DNA of 64,000 nucleotides from Flaccisagitta enflata (Eukaryota; Chaetognatha; Sagittoidea; Aphragmophora): NCBI GenBank assembly GCA_965153355.1, contig OZ231127.1, positions 59,396,001 to 59,460,000 of the forward strand, read 5' to 3'. Shown piece by piece: positions 30,836 to 41,899 of this stretch (position 1 is its first letter; each line of letters starts with the position of its first letter). The notes under the pieces were generated by a model. It saw only the letters and a program-made list of their open reading frames with translations, ran no database searches and was not told where the DNA came from. The position numbers and the translations under genes were made by a program.

Positions 30836-31390
30836 TCGAGGTTTGTGGGTCGCCTCTGCAATCTGCTCTCCCTTCTCTTCAGTGGTCCTCCAAATTAAAG
30901 ACATGACGCTGCCCGGTGAGCACCAAAACGCATCTGATGAAGCCCTGTATCCGGCCTTATTTAACACTTGATTGGAATAACGATAATAGGATTTCAGGAA
31001 TAATCAACTTTAGCAAAATATGAATCAAAATCTAAATATGAATAGACGATTTCGAGTGGCGAATGGGCACACTCTGAAACCTTTTAACTTCTTAATTTGG
31101 TCGTTTACATGAAAAGGACATTTTAGGGGTTTTCGAAATTGTGTTTTTCTCGAATGGATGGATTGATTCGTTGCTACAAGATGTAAGTTATGTAACTATT
31201 TCACAAATCGAAAAGTATACAAATCTAGAAAAGATGTAGTTGAAATTTGGTTCGAACCGGGGTGTTGTTTTGTGTTGTGTACTTGGGTTGTGTTGGCGCG
31301 AGAAAAAAAACCTACGAAGGAACATTTCAAGTAATTTTCTTTCTCAAGATGTCATCAACCATCAGGAGGCCGACAATTGGAAAGGAAAGC

Positions 31391-31392
<2 letters not shown>

Positions 31393-31483
<91 letters not shown>

Positions 31484-31510
31484 AGAGAGAGGGAGAGAGA
31501 GAGAGAGCGA
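31393..31510. repeat. (GA)n tract
   Basis: About 45 uninterrupted GA units, then GAGATTGAGAGAG variants. Confidence 0.95.
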
Positions 31511-31756
31511 AAGCCGAACAGATAGATAGACAGAGAGACGACTATAGTCTCTACATGGTCGGACCGACATACAGTAGGTGTCGTCTATACTGGGAAGTAT
31601 GGGGGCCCTCCTATCCTAAGTACCTTTTTTGCAATTGAAACAAAATTGTGTGTGTGTATAATGCGTCATATAGGGTTGACAATGGGTTATGGCAGCTCTG
31701 TGGATAGAAAATTCTCTTGAATATACTAAATCAAATTCGCTTTACTGCAGCAGCTG

Positions 31757-31840
31757 CTAGAAATGGTCTAGTGGTTGATTCATTTCACTCAAGATTAAAT
31801 CTGATTGGTTTATGTAAAAGTTCCAGGTTCGAAGCCAAAG
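31757..31840 (+). ncRNA. tRNA-derived SINE head, tentative
   Basis: TGGTCTAGTGGTTGATT resembles a pol III A-box and GTTCCAGGTTCGAAGCC a B-box, about 63 bases apart. No cloverleaf can be drawn with confidence and no tail or target duplication is clear. Confidence 0.35.
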
Positions 31841-32159
31841 CTGGTTTTGCAAATCAAGCAATTAAATGAAGCAGAATTTCTCTAAAAAAAAGTGATTGAT
31901 CCTGTAGTTTTATACTAAAAGAATTTTTTCCTATGGTAGGCTATAGGGGGATACTTTACCCCATCGTCAAACCCTTAGGGAGTGTATATTACAACTTGCA
32001 AAATATCAATCCTCTCACTGTACTGATAGTCAGGTTATGAGCTCCCCGTATTTCAAAGTCTAGACGACATCTACTGTACACTTATGCATGTCGGTCACTA
32101 ATAGTGGCGTAGGAAGTAGCATGCAGGATACTATACTGAAGCCTCGTACACGGCTGCCC

Positions 32160-32385
32160 TAGTAGTCTACGGTTGAACAGAGGCAGTGATGAACAAAGCC
32201 GGATACACGGCTACTCAAGTCGCGTGCGAGTGGGTAGGGGCAGTGACAAAAAAGTTACCAAGCATTTTGGCAGGAGCAGCAATGCGAAACCCGCCCATAC
32301 ACGCCAAAAAAGTGTCACCGACCATCCGACCATCCGATGGACATAGTAAAAGTGGGCTTTATAGTCACGTGCACGCGTGAGAAAA
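32160..32385 (+). mobile_element. HINE-like element
   Basis: AAAGCCGGATACACGGCTAC then CAAGTCGCGTGCGAGTGGGT, GGGGCAGTGA, ACCATCCGACC core, and hairpin-like end ATAGTCACGTGCACGCGTGA. Part of a second copy overlaps its left end (CTCGTACACGGCTGCCC). Confidence 0.6.
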
Positions 32386-32879
32386 ACCTAATTAACTATA
32401 TGGGCCGGAGCTGCAAAGCCTGCAATGCTCAAACGTTCCGTTGATGTCGTGGTAGAACAATGTTATGAACAAACGGATAGACGGATCTGAAGACCGACAA
32501 TACAATTCATGGAGTGGTCTAGCGAGCGAATAAAACAGGAAAACTCTTGAAGAGCATAAAAGAAGAAAAAAAAAAGGCGAAAGAATAGAAAATTTTCACT
32601 AATGGGGAACGAGCTTAACACCTGGTTTCTTTACCTTCAGCTTTATTGTAATGATGATGTAGCCATCTCAATCTTTTTTAAATGAGTCTACAACCAAGTA
32701 GAAGTGGTTGGAAATGTGCTAAAGATAACACAAAAGAGAAAAATAAACAGTGATCAAGATTTGATGGACCACGTCAATAATAGGCCTAGAATCTTTGGAA
32801 AGATCAAGTCAAAATGTCAGACAATATATTTATTCCAATACATGATCTACAGATCATTGAACTTAAATCCCTGCCTTGA

Positions 32880-33350
32880 GACATATCCCACCCATGAGGG
32901 TCGAGTTCCACCATTGACGCCCAAATCCTAAATCCAAGGCCTGAATTTTTGCCTCCAAGCTCAAATCAAACCTTCTAGACCCAGCTTTCAGAGTTGAGGC
33001 TAAAATCTCAAACTTTATGTTCAAGTTTCAGCCGTGATGCTCAAATTATATACTTGGGGCTCAAATCTCTGTGTCAAGGCTCAATTCCTATCCTTAAGGT
33101 TCAAATCACAGCCTTGAGGCTCAAAAGTCAGCCTCATAAATCAAATTTCAGCCTCAAGACAGAAATATCAGCCTCGTGGCTCAAATCAAAGCTCAAATCA
33201 AAGCTCAAATTTCAGGCTCAAGACACAAATATCAGCCTCGTGGCTCAAATCAAAGCTCAAATCAAAGCTTCCGGTCATAAATCCAGCCTTGAGGCTGTAA
33301 TCTCAGTCTAGCTTAGATAATCGGTCCCTTTGGGACCGTTGTCCCACTTA
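32880..33350. repeat. GGCTCAAATCTCAGCCTT minisatellite with GCR end
   Basis: About 20 degenerate units of an 18-21-bp GAGGCTCAAATCNCAGCCTT repeat. It ends in CGGTCCCTTTGGGACCG then TTGTCCCAC, a variant of the GCR inner end. The left GCR end was not found. Confidence 0.6.
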
Positions 33351-33359
33351 CCACCAGTA

Positions 33360-34290
33360 CACCAGTAGTTAATTTGCTTCCAAGCTTCCAAGAAGCGAAA
33401 AGCAGAATACAGTATAAAATGGCAGATTTTATTTCATATTAATGATGGTAGGTTTATGGGAAAATATGGAATTTTTAGATTGTCCAATTAAGAGATAATT
33501 TGAAACTACTGTTTAAATGCTCTTCTTAAAAAGAATTTCATTTTTTTCAATTCTGTTTTAATGTTATGTTGTATGATCGTCTGACTCTGTCACTCTGCTT
33601 CCGAGAAGTGGCGCTTACCGCTTCTCTCTTCTTCACAATCTGTGTGTCACTGTGTCCGCGCTACATTGACTAGAGGCAACAGGAACCACTGGCCATCTGA
33701 CATTCTATGACAATTTAACTATCAATGCTTATGGTGGAAATGAAGGCTTTTGCTCTTTTCTAAAATAAAGGTTTATTTTGGTTAGAAAAAACCGGCGAAA
33801 ATCGTCACTCTAATTTCAAGTAAAGTGTTATATGGTCGGTAAAACTTAAATGTTAGAAATGCCCACAGAATTGCTGAATGTCACACAGTGCCCCAAAAAC
33901 TCATATGCATACCAAGTATGACTCTCCCACGAAGCAAACTTGGCGATTAAGACGCCCACAGTTAAAAACAAACAAAATCCTTCCGTAAAATTGGGCGTTG
34001 TTGCGCTCGTCTGTCATTTGTCAAAATCTCAGCGGACGACTAAATGCAAACAGATATACAATGGCAAAGAAGAACATAATTGAGAACATTCGTTGTCACA
34101 GTTAGTTGTTTTATGTGTCCTCTTTTTGCGGCGCTGTAATTGTAAACTATCTCAGATTCTCAGTGCGGCAAAACGAACTTTTAATGCTCATAATGAGAAA
34201 TAAAACTCTTTTTCTTTACAGATTTACGTTTTCTTCTTACTAATTGTTTTTGAGCAGCAGTCCAAAACAGTTGATCCTTCTCCTCCTTCT
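33360..34290. other. No gene recognised
   Basis: Unique-looking sequence with isolated AATAAA motifs. Codon-like composition near 33590-33720 is not supported by splice sites. Confidence 0.45.
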
Positions 34291-34294
34291 CTAT

Positions 34295-34440
34295 TTAGTT
34301 GCGGACACGCAACTCTACAGGAGGCTTTGTCCGTCCAGCTGTCAGTCCGTCCATTGGTCCGTCTGTAACACACAAGTCAAAAGTAGGAGAAACGCGTATT
34401 TGGAAGGGAGTGTACGTGGGGAGTGGAGTGGGCTCAATTT
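34295..34440 (+). mobile_element. Hairpin element of CTCTA-AGGC type
   Basis: TTTAGTTGCGGACACGCAAC then TCTACAGGAGGCTTTGTCCG and a GTCC core, with AAAAGTAGGAGAAACGCGTA. Close to the copies at 21.2 and 41.1 kb. Confidence 0.55.
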
Positions 34441-34835
34441 AGGCATTCGAATGAAAAACTTTTTCCAAGCACTTTTCATGTTCCATTTGCATAGCCAAAG
34501 TCCAATCTCATCGGAAAATCAATATGGACTCGATCAAGGCATTCTGTAATCAATGCTCTATTTGTTTAGAATTGATAGTAGTAGTCATAGGAGAAATGTT
34601 TCACTATTTTTATCACTCCACTCGATTCAAATATATATGATAGGAGAGACCAAGTACTGTCTTGAGTCTGGTTTCATAAAATATTTTCTCTGATGCGCTC
34701 CCCTTCTACCAATCACATGTTTTCATGGCTAATAGGCATAAAAATTACTGCGCAGCTAAGAAGCTTCAGAACGAAGTTAACAGCAACAAACGATTTTTAA
34801 AACCCAGTTTCTGTTTAACAATCATTGTCTAATAT

Positions 34836-35132
<297 letters not shown>

Positions 35133-35698
35133 GCTCTTCTTTCACTAAAGATGTTCCGTCGGTAGGTGACATAAATCTTGCAGGCCCTTGTGGCCCTTGC
35201 TTAGAGCTTACATGTATGCGACATTCTCATTCCATGAAATTCTGAATTTGAAACATATTCCTCCTCAACCTAACAATCCATGATATTTCATGAATAAAAC
35301 GAGTGCGAGTGGGCCGGGGCAGTTGAGCAGGGGCAGTGCTGAAAAAAACGCCGAAAAAGGTGTGTCACCTACCCGCACTAACAGACCGACTGACGGATCC
35401 GACGCGTCTAACTATATACAGTATGTTTTTTCTGAACTGACATGAATGAAAATCTTATAACTTTGCAATGGAGCAAGATATTCAAAATCCGAAAAAAACG
35501 CTAGATAGATCTTGGTCTGCAGATTTAATATCTTAAAAGGAATAATTCATCAGTTTAAGATAGTAGGCCCACACTTTATGTAAATCACAATGTTCATTTC
35601 TCAAATAGTATAAATTTTCAAAAGCATATCTTAAGAACATTATCTTAAATTCATGCTGAATCTTTATAGATCAAGCTAAACCTCCAGGAGTGGTCTTA

Positions 35699-36304
35699 CT
35701 ATCTTAGAAATAAATATACGGACAGCTGTTTATAGTCATAGCGCGCTTAATTTTTGTCGTAGAACATTCATTTTTTTTTAGAAATGCGCGTCTTCGAAAG
35801 ATCTAGCGATCTAGACCAAGCCCAATGCTGTATCTTTATTCGTTTAGAAATGAGAGCCGAAAGAGTAAAACATTTGCTTTTTGAATTTGGAAAAAAATTG
35901 CGGATAATTATCATCATACCCCTCGGCGCCATCTTGGCTCGTTGCCTCCGGGATTTTTCTTTTTTACTTCGGTTTTTTTTACAATGCCTCTGGAAAAACG
36001 CATTTCCATAGATACCAAAGGGGCAATTATCGCTTTAAGGGGTGAAGGCCTCAGTTTACGCGCAATCGGACATACGGGCAACTTCAAAAGAAGGGCTGAA
36101 AAGAATTGCGCTAAAGGTTTGGGAGAAGATCAGTCTGAATTACTTTGCGTCACTCTACGATTCAATGCCACGCCGAATGCAAGTAGTGGGCGATGCCCAA
36201 GGCGGACATACAAAGTATTAGGCGTTTTTCAACATGTTCATGTACTTTTCTAGTCAATAAATGAACTTTTTTATCAACTGTCCGTATATTTATTTCCAAG
36301 ATAG
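35699..36304. mobile_element. Nested Tc1-type element, TA-flanked
   Basis: The termini CTATCTTAGAAATAAATATA and the complement of CTATCTTGGAAATAAATATA are bordered by TA at 35697-35698 and 36305-36306. Contains a transposase N-terminal remnant at 35984-36253. At 606 bases it is an internally deleted derivative. Confidence 0.8.
35984..36253 (+). pseudogene. Tc1-type transposase N-terminal remnant
   Basis: Begins MPLEKRISIDTKGAIIALRG, then EGLSLRAIG, matching the first helix-turn-helix of Tc1-like transposases that binds the TIR. After about 30 residues the reading loses family character and no DDE motifs follow. The start ATG is placed as in relatives, shortly after the left TIR. Confidence 0.55.
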
Positions 36305-37042
36305 TAGATAAAAGAAAACTAATCATAGATGCTTATTCTGCCTCATCATTGTGACAGAATTACCAATCTTAAGTTCAGAGTCACAAATTAATCATTTTTT
36401 CTTTAAAATTTGCAAAAAAACACACTTTTTGGTGCAAAATGTTGATGATAATTGAGCCACTTGTGTTTTTAACTCAAACTGGAGAAATAAGTCAATTCAA
36501 TTTGTTAACTACAGCATCTTGGATCAAAATCTGGATAATAGATACGAAGTTGTGATAATTTTATAAGAATTTTGCTTATGAATTTGGCAATTTTCTTTAA
36601 AAACACTGACTTAGCTTGTTATTACATGATGGTAACACCATTTCATGATAAACCATATGGAAAGAACATGAAAAATCTGCAAATCAACATCCATCTAACA
36701 CTTTTTTCGGATTTTGAATATCTTGTTTCATCGCAAAGTTATAAGATTTTCATTCGTGTCAGTTCAGAAAAAACATACTGTACCAAATCAACGATTTCTT
36801 AGCACATATTTCAAAAGGCGTCCTAAGAAAGATTTAGATTATGTCATACTCACGCTTGGAGGTAGTTTAAGCCCGTTAGGGTGGTTGCTGAACATGCGCA
36901 TTCTCTTTTACTGGGGTGATCTGTCTCACTGTGGAGGTAATTTGTGCCTATTTGGGTGGTTGCTGGGTGGTTAGGGGCCGGCAAGGTTGAATTGCTTTGG
37001 CTTGGTTGATCAGGCTCACTGTGTAGCCCAGGGTGTCACAAA

Positions 37043-37270
37043 GTGCCCGAGCACGCGAGCGGCGCTCGTAGGAAGCTAGCTAGGCTGGTAGGAAGGGAAG
37101 GGGGGAAGAAGGAGAGAAAGAAAAAAAAGAGGAAGAAGGAAAGAAGGAAAAGAAAGGAAAAGGAAGGAAGAAGGGAAGGAGAAGGAAAGAGGAAGGAAGG
37201 AAGGAAGGAAGGAAGGAAGGACGAAAGGCAGAAAAAGTGTTTTCCTCCTGTTTATAAAGGAAGGAAGGAA
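37043..37270. repeat. GAGCGGCGCTCG hairpin and (GGAA)n tract
   Basis: GCGAGCGGCGCTCGTAGGAA then GCTAGCTAGGCTGGTAGGAA leads into GGAA/GAAA purine tract. The same junction, with small changes, is at 45630-45690, so hairpin and tract form one dispersed unit. Confidence 0.75.
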
Positions 37271-37936
37271 TAGTCGCAAAAGCGTTACATGGTCAGCGGT
37301 ACCTGATGCCCCCAAGTTAGTGTATGGGAATGAGATTATGAGAGGGGCAGCGGCCCCGGAGAGGCCGATGACCTATGATTCCACATAGGACAATTTTCTC
37401 CTGTTTGACAAGCTGGTTTGGAGGGCTGAGAGGCCTGATTTTGGCTCTGAAAGGTCTGATTTGGGATGTGAGAGGCGTGGTTTGGGGTTTGAGAGGTTTG
37501 ATTTGGGGTCTGAAAGGCCTTATTTGGGTCTGAGGGGTCTAATTTGAGGTCTGTAAAGCCAGAGATGGGGTCTGAGGCCTGATTTAGATCTGAGAGGCCT
37601 AATTTGGGGTCTGAGAAGCCTGATCTGAGGTCTGCGAGGCCTGATTTGGGGTCTGGGAGGCCAGATTTGGGATCTGAGAGGCCTGATTTGAGGTCTAGAA
37701 GCCCTGATTTTGGGGTCAGAAAGGTCTGATTTAGGTGAAAAAGCCTGATTTAGGGTCTGAGAGGCTTCTTTGAGGCTTGAGGAGGGGACGGACGGATGAA
37801 ACCGGAAAATTGCCCTATGTGGAATCATAGGTCATCGGCCCCTCCGGGGCCGCTGCCCAAAAAGGAGGGAAAGAAGGAATGGAAAAGGTCGCCCAAGGGC
37901 AATATGTGGTCAGCGATACCCGTTGCCCTGCTTTGG
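37270..37936. mobile_element. GCR foldback element, best-preserved copy
   Basis: Outer relic TTACATGGTCAGCGGTACCT at 37286, inner module GGGCAGCGGCCCCGGAGAGG at 37344 with CCGATGACCTATGATTCCAC. The minisatellite GAGAGGCCTGATTTGGGGTC fills 37420-37770. Then the exact inverted inner module (GTGGAATCATAGGTCATCGG ... GGGGCCGCTGCCC, 37820-37856) and a direct outer module, GTCGCCCAAGGGCAATATGT, at 37889. The inner-module interior differs from the 27.8-kb copy (CCTATGATTCCACATAGG rather than CCTGTAGAACACAGG) yet matches within the copy, showing co-evolution of its two ends. Confidence 0.75.
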
Positions 37937-38067
37937 TGATTGTGAATTAGAGTGAGGAAGAAAAGGGCAGCGGCCCCGAAGGGAACAAAGTCTAGTAGGA
38001 CAAAGGTTTACCAATTTCTAAAATCTCTCCGTCTCAATCCACATTTGCTGAGCACCGGAGAGAGGAG

Positions 38068-38214
38068 ATGGATTTCATTTCGATGATATCGACTTTGATT
38101 CTGGTTTTGATTGGCTCAATTCATGGCAGCAATCAATATGATATTGGCAATAATCAATTTGATATTCAATTTGAAATCATCGACGAAACTTCGGAAGTTA
38201 CATCTTTTGGTCAG
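38068..38214 (+). CDS. First exon of a secreted protein gene
   Basis: The 49-codon open frame starts MDFISMISTLILVLIGSIHG, a typical signal peptide, and continues SNQYDIGNNQFDIQFEIIDE to GQ, where CAG|GTAACG is a good donor. The mature start is Asn/Gln/Asp-rich. The 40.5-kb exon is the next coding exon seen on this strand but requires a different phase, so a missed exon may lie between them or the two are unrelated. Confidence 0.55.
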
Positions 38215-38770
38215 GTAACGGGTGTTTTAGAAAAGAAATTGTAGGTAGTTTTTGATATTTTGCTGTTTCATTAGGGATATACAACATCATTATATCAATC
38301 AATCAATCTAGTGAGAATTGGAAAGCGTGGTTGAAGACCAGGCATGCTCATTCTCTGTCGGGCACGCTGAAATTGAAAGGAGCGTGCATGCTCAACACGG
38401 AACAGAAAATCACTAAATTAAGGCCTAGATATTTTCTATGATAATTTCAAATAATGCTGAAGGCAAAATAGTGTCACTTCCAGCTAACGCTGGTCTAGTT
38501 TGTAGTATCCTTCAACAAATCTATTTTCTTAACTAGTCGCCTAAGGGCGATATGAGGGCCAGGGTTTGCAAAATTATCCGCAATTTGCACTTAATATTCA
38601 TAAAAACCAAAGAGGATAATGATTTTTAAAAGCATAAGTGGCAGGTATGAAAAAGTTTCTTTTTAGTATTCAAAACTAAAAGTCATAAAGTCAAAGATAC
38701 AACTTTTCAGGTAAATTTCATAGTAATGAAACACTCCTTAAAAAGATCTATCAAAATATCTTAAGATTCT

Positions 38771-39235
38771 GGTATATATATCACTCGGTTGGTTTTGATC
38801 CAACCCACTGATGTTGAACAGAATGCTGTAAAGCTTAACAACTGGTTGTTGAAATTACAGCTGGTTGTAAAGTTACAAAGTTGACAAAAATCCAATTTTC
38901 ACCAAATAGAATGAGACCTGCAGATTCATAATCCTGATGAAATTCTAAGAAGTTTGATATGTCACAACATATACTTTTACATGAAAATAAAAAAAATTAT
39001 CATTGTTTAATTTAATTATAACGCAATGTTAAAAAAATATTTTTTACAAAAACTGTTAAGTGTGACATATCAAACTTCTCAGAATTTCATCAAGTGAATC
39101 TGCAGGTCTCATTATTTTGGAAAAATTGTTTGCCTTTCATAATAACAGCCAGCATGTTCAACAACCAGTGATGTTTACAGCATTCTGTTCAACATCAGTG
39201 GGTTGAATCAAAACCAACGAAGTGATATATATACC
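38771..39235. mobile_element. Foldback element with about 190-bp inverted arms
   Basis: GGTATATATATCACT(C)GGTTGGTTTTGATC at the left pairs with CAAAACCAACGAAGTGATAT ... ATACC at the right. Pairing continues through AACATCAGTGGGTTG and TGACATATCAAACTTCT. The loop is about 70 AT-rich bases. Ends in TATATATACC; the target duplication cannot be resolved in this AT-rich context. Confidence 0.7.
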
Positions 39236-39399
39236 TATTGTGTTTTGTCCGCTGACTGTTTATTTGCTTTAATGAACTCCATTTATAAGGATATAATTAA
39301 CCTCCTTCAGCATAACATGTGCCATGCAAAGAAAATCATTTTTGAGAAGTCACAAATACTTTCTTGTTCAAAACAAGAGTCGGTAGTTTTTGTCATATT

Positions 39400-39720
39400 T
39401 CATCCAAATGGTGAAGAAAACCTAGGAAAACCGGTGACCGTTAAACTCTTCAAAAATGCAATCAAATGCCGCCAAGCAGAGCATTGTAGCTCAATTTGTT
39501 TGGATTTTAGAGCAAAAAGAGTAAAAGAGTTCACCTTAAACTATGTTGATGAATTAGACAAGAATTTCTTTTCGAAATTCAGGCATGTATTTTTTATGTT
39601 TCTGCACTTATCAGTTACAGAAACATAGGAAAATCGGTGACCGATGTAAAGAGCTTCAAAAGGGCTTTCAAATGCCGCCAAGCAGAGCTTACTAGCTCTA
39701 GCCGTTTAGATTTTACATCA
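39400..39720. repeat. Dispersed GGTGACC...GCTCTAGCCGTTTAGA repeat, two units
   Basis: Two tandem units with GGAAAA(A/C)CGGTGACCG, CTTCAAAA and AAATGCCGCCAAGCAGAGC, ending in CTAGCCGTTTAGATTTT. Related copies lie at about 5700-5900, 13790-14100, 23090-23180, 28530-28640, 35790-35870, 51400-51500 and 56590-56720. Confidence 0.55.
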
Positions 39721-39959
39721 AATTGAGTGCATACCTCTCAAAACAAGAAGGTGGTCAAATTGCTCCTAAGAATTAATTAATTGATAGGTAACACTGAAAT
39801 AAGTTATTAAGCTCTCTGATAACATAGAAAAGGTTATAAAACACAAGGTGGCTACCAAAGATGCTTAAATAAACATTCATCACAAAAAATTAGAGTTTTC
39901 TATCAATCTGATACCAAAGGGGGACTTAATGTCATCGCGCGGACTCTTGATTTGAACAA

Positions 39960-40206
39960 GATAGTACAACAACCTATGATTTTATAACCTTTTTTGCCAA
40001 TGAAATAGAATCCTGTCAAAATCAAAATCTGTGCTTCAAATCATTCGACTCCCATAGTGACAAGGGGGACAGAAAATACCTGCAATCAATTCTATCTTCT
40101 AGCATGACTAACTGGGGCACTCTTGTCCACATTTCACAGTGCTGGGTCACTTTTAGGTACAGTTTTCTTTCCATGAAGCAATTGCGGATAATTTTGCACA
40201 CCCTGT
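39960..40206. mobile_element. 'M2' MITE, one-ended copy
   Basis: The right terminus GGATAATTTTGCACACCCTG then TTA, with about 240 bases matching (inverted) the complete M2 copy at 47209-47774. The left terminus is missing. Confidence 0.6.
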
Positions 40207-40300
40207 TAATTAGTACGATGGACATTCCGAGAATCGCACCAACCCTGGCTCCCGTATTGAATTTCTGCAATTTACACTAAAAAGTACAGTTAGGTCTTGA

Positions 40301-40500
40301 CAACCCCGGGTTTCATCACCTTTTGTGTTCTATTACGTATTATTACTTCAAAAAAGCCAGGACCATGCAGCAGCCCTGGGCTTGTTGTATACTATTTTTT
40401 ATTCTAACTTCATTAAGCCACGACTTTGCAGCAACCCCGGGTTTCAACGGTCGTTGTAATCTATTGCATATTTTAACCCAATAAAGCCAGGACTTTGTAG
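40301..40500 (+). repeat. Tandem copies of a splice-acceptor region
   Basis: Three imperfect copies, spaced 70, 61 and 69 bases, precede the real exon. Each has an AAGCCA(G/C)GAC..TGCAG-like acceptor followed by CA(A/G)CCC(C/T)GGG(T/C)TT. Exon-like starts are at 40301, 40371 and 40432, with the true one at 40501. Only the last leads into a long open frame with a donor. Confidence 0.6.
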
Positions 40501-40651
40501 CAACCCTGCGCCTGGATTGAACCGAATCATGCGAGGCGTGGATGCCGCAACTTTGGATCTTTTGCCTTTGGATTTGCGGCAAGATTTTGGATTTCGTAAA
40601 CCACTTTTTGATCACACTTGCTCCAAAGGAAGGAAAGTCAGAATCGGAGAG
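40501..40651 (+). CDS. Exon with MACPF-like N-terminal character
   Basis: The acceptor GACTTTGTAG and the donor GAG|GTAAGC at 40651/40652 enclose an open frame: NPAPGLNRIMRGVDAATLDL, then LPLDLRQDFGFRKPLFDHTC. A (G)xGxD start followed by a GFRxPLF segment and a cysteine is the pattern at the N-terminal edge of MACPF/perforin-like domains. This is inference from one short exon; the helical-bundle and signature regions are not in view. With the signal-peptide exon at 38 kb it could be a secreted pore-former, but the phases do not join directly. Confidence 0.45.
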
Positions 40652-40654
40652 GTA

Positions 40655-40925
40655 AGCTGGTAAGCATCGTAAATTCCTCAAATCATAGACTTTCACCTGC
40701 AACGTCCGGGAATCAATGAGTCTGAAGAGTGAGAAGCGTATCCTGGAACTTATGATTTCAAGTGTTTGAGAGCATAGTTTAATATCTTAGGCTGAGCTGC
40801 TGCCTCATTTAACGACCTACAAAATTTCGGACAAGAACAATTTCGGACAATGGAGAGCCAAGTAAAGAGAGAAAAGAAGAAGAAAAAGAAGAAAAAGAAG
40901 AAGAGGAAGAGGGAGGAGGAAGAAA
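40655..40925. other. No gene recognised
   Basis: Presumed intron sequence ending in a purine-rich GAAGAAGAAAAAG stretch that leads into the (GA)n tract at 40927-41022. Confidence 0.5.
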
Positions 40926-41026
<101 letters not shown>

Positions 41027-41116
41027 TATTCAGAGCTTGAAACCTGTTTTTGATGGTAGAAATAATGGGCCCTGTAGGAAATGTGACTATCCGTGCCATG
41101 CTTTAGTCTGCTTTCT

Positions 41117-41300
41117 TTTTAGTTGCGGACACGCAACTCTATAAGAGGCTTTGTCCGTCCGTCCGTTGGTTGGTCCGAGGACATGAGTCGAAAAGTGTAA
41201 AAATGAGCGTTTTTGATGGTTTTTGTGTGGATATGGATGGGGGTTGGATGCCCCTGCCCACCCGTCCGCAACGATATTGTGACCCCGCGTCACATGTTTT
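41117..41300 (+). mobile_element. Hairpin element of CTCTATAAGAGGC type
   Basis: TTTTAGTTGCGGACACGCAA then CTCTATAAGAGGCTTTGTCC, GTCC core, GAGTCGAAAAGTG and an end ACGATATTGTGACCCCGCGT. Structure and order match 21222-21415. Confidence 0.65.
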
Positions 41301-41389
41301 TGATCGAATCACTCAGCATCATTCTACCACCATTTATAAAGTTATATGAAGTAGGGTATAGTTAATGATAGTAACATATAGTAATACAT

Positions 41390-41590
41390 AGGTGATGATA
41401 GGTCAGACAGGGACTATGTCGGGACATACATTGGAGACGACAGCTGCTATAGTGTTGGCTCAGATACGCCACTGCCTACAAGTGTGGTCGTTCATTGATA
41501 GGGGCAACGGTCACCTCCGACCGTTCAACACCCAAGCGACCACTACGAGTCTTAATTTACGGCATTGTTCAACTTTCCTAAAGATTTAAC
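41390..41590 (+). pseudogene. Decayed Ty3/gypsy integrase fragment
   Basis: Across one frameshift the sequence reads TLETTAAIVL ... GATVTSDR and then NTQATTTSLNLRHCSTFLK. This has the spacing of the gypsy integrase core around the second catalytic aspartate (TSDR followed by a TS-LW-LC-FL pattern). No other pol part is adjacent. Low certainty, relic only. Confidence 0.4.
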
Positions 41591-41899
41591 GCAACATCTT
41601 TTCTGTGCTCTCTCACTCTCTCTTTCTCACTTCTTAACAGACGCCATTTGGTCCTAGATCACTCACTTTCACCTAATTTTGGCCTAATTTTGACCTGATG
41701 CTTAGCTCAGAGAGGGCAATTGGCGGGAACACAAATGACTTTGACAGCTTTTTAATCACGAGTCGTTTCAAAGGTCGAAACTAAAGACCAAGAAAAAAAG
41801 GTTACCCAGGGCCAAGAACCTAAACGCGGACAATAACTTTGGGATAATCAACTGTCAATCGGCACAATGACCAATGCCTTTAAGTGAAAAAAAAAAAAC

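Larger units (their letters stand above)
35419..36780. mobile_element. Mariner-type element, TA-flanked, containing a nested element
   Basis: The termini are CAGTATGTTTTTTCTGAACT and its complement AGTTCAGAAAAAACATACTG, with TA at 35417-35418 and 36781-36782. The inverted ends stay similar for about 100 bases. A second element is inserted at 35699-36304, so the host element was about 750 bases and non-coding. Confidence 0.8.

Noticed and set aside
39203-39628. 141-codon open frame on the + strand
   Set aside because: It starts in the end of a foldback element and runs through two units of a dispersed repeat; no protein family pattern and no splice logic.
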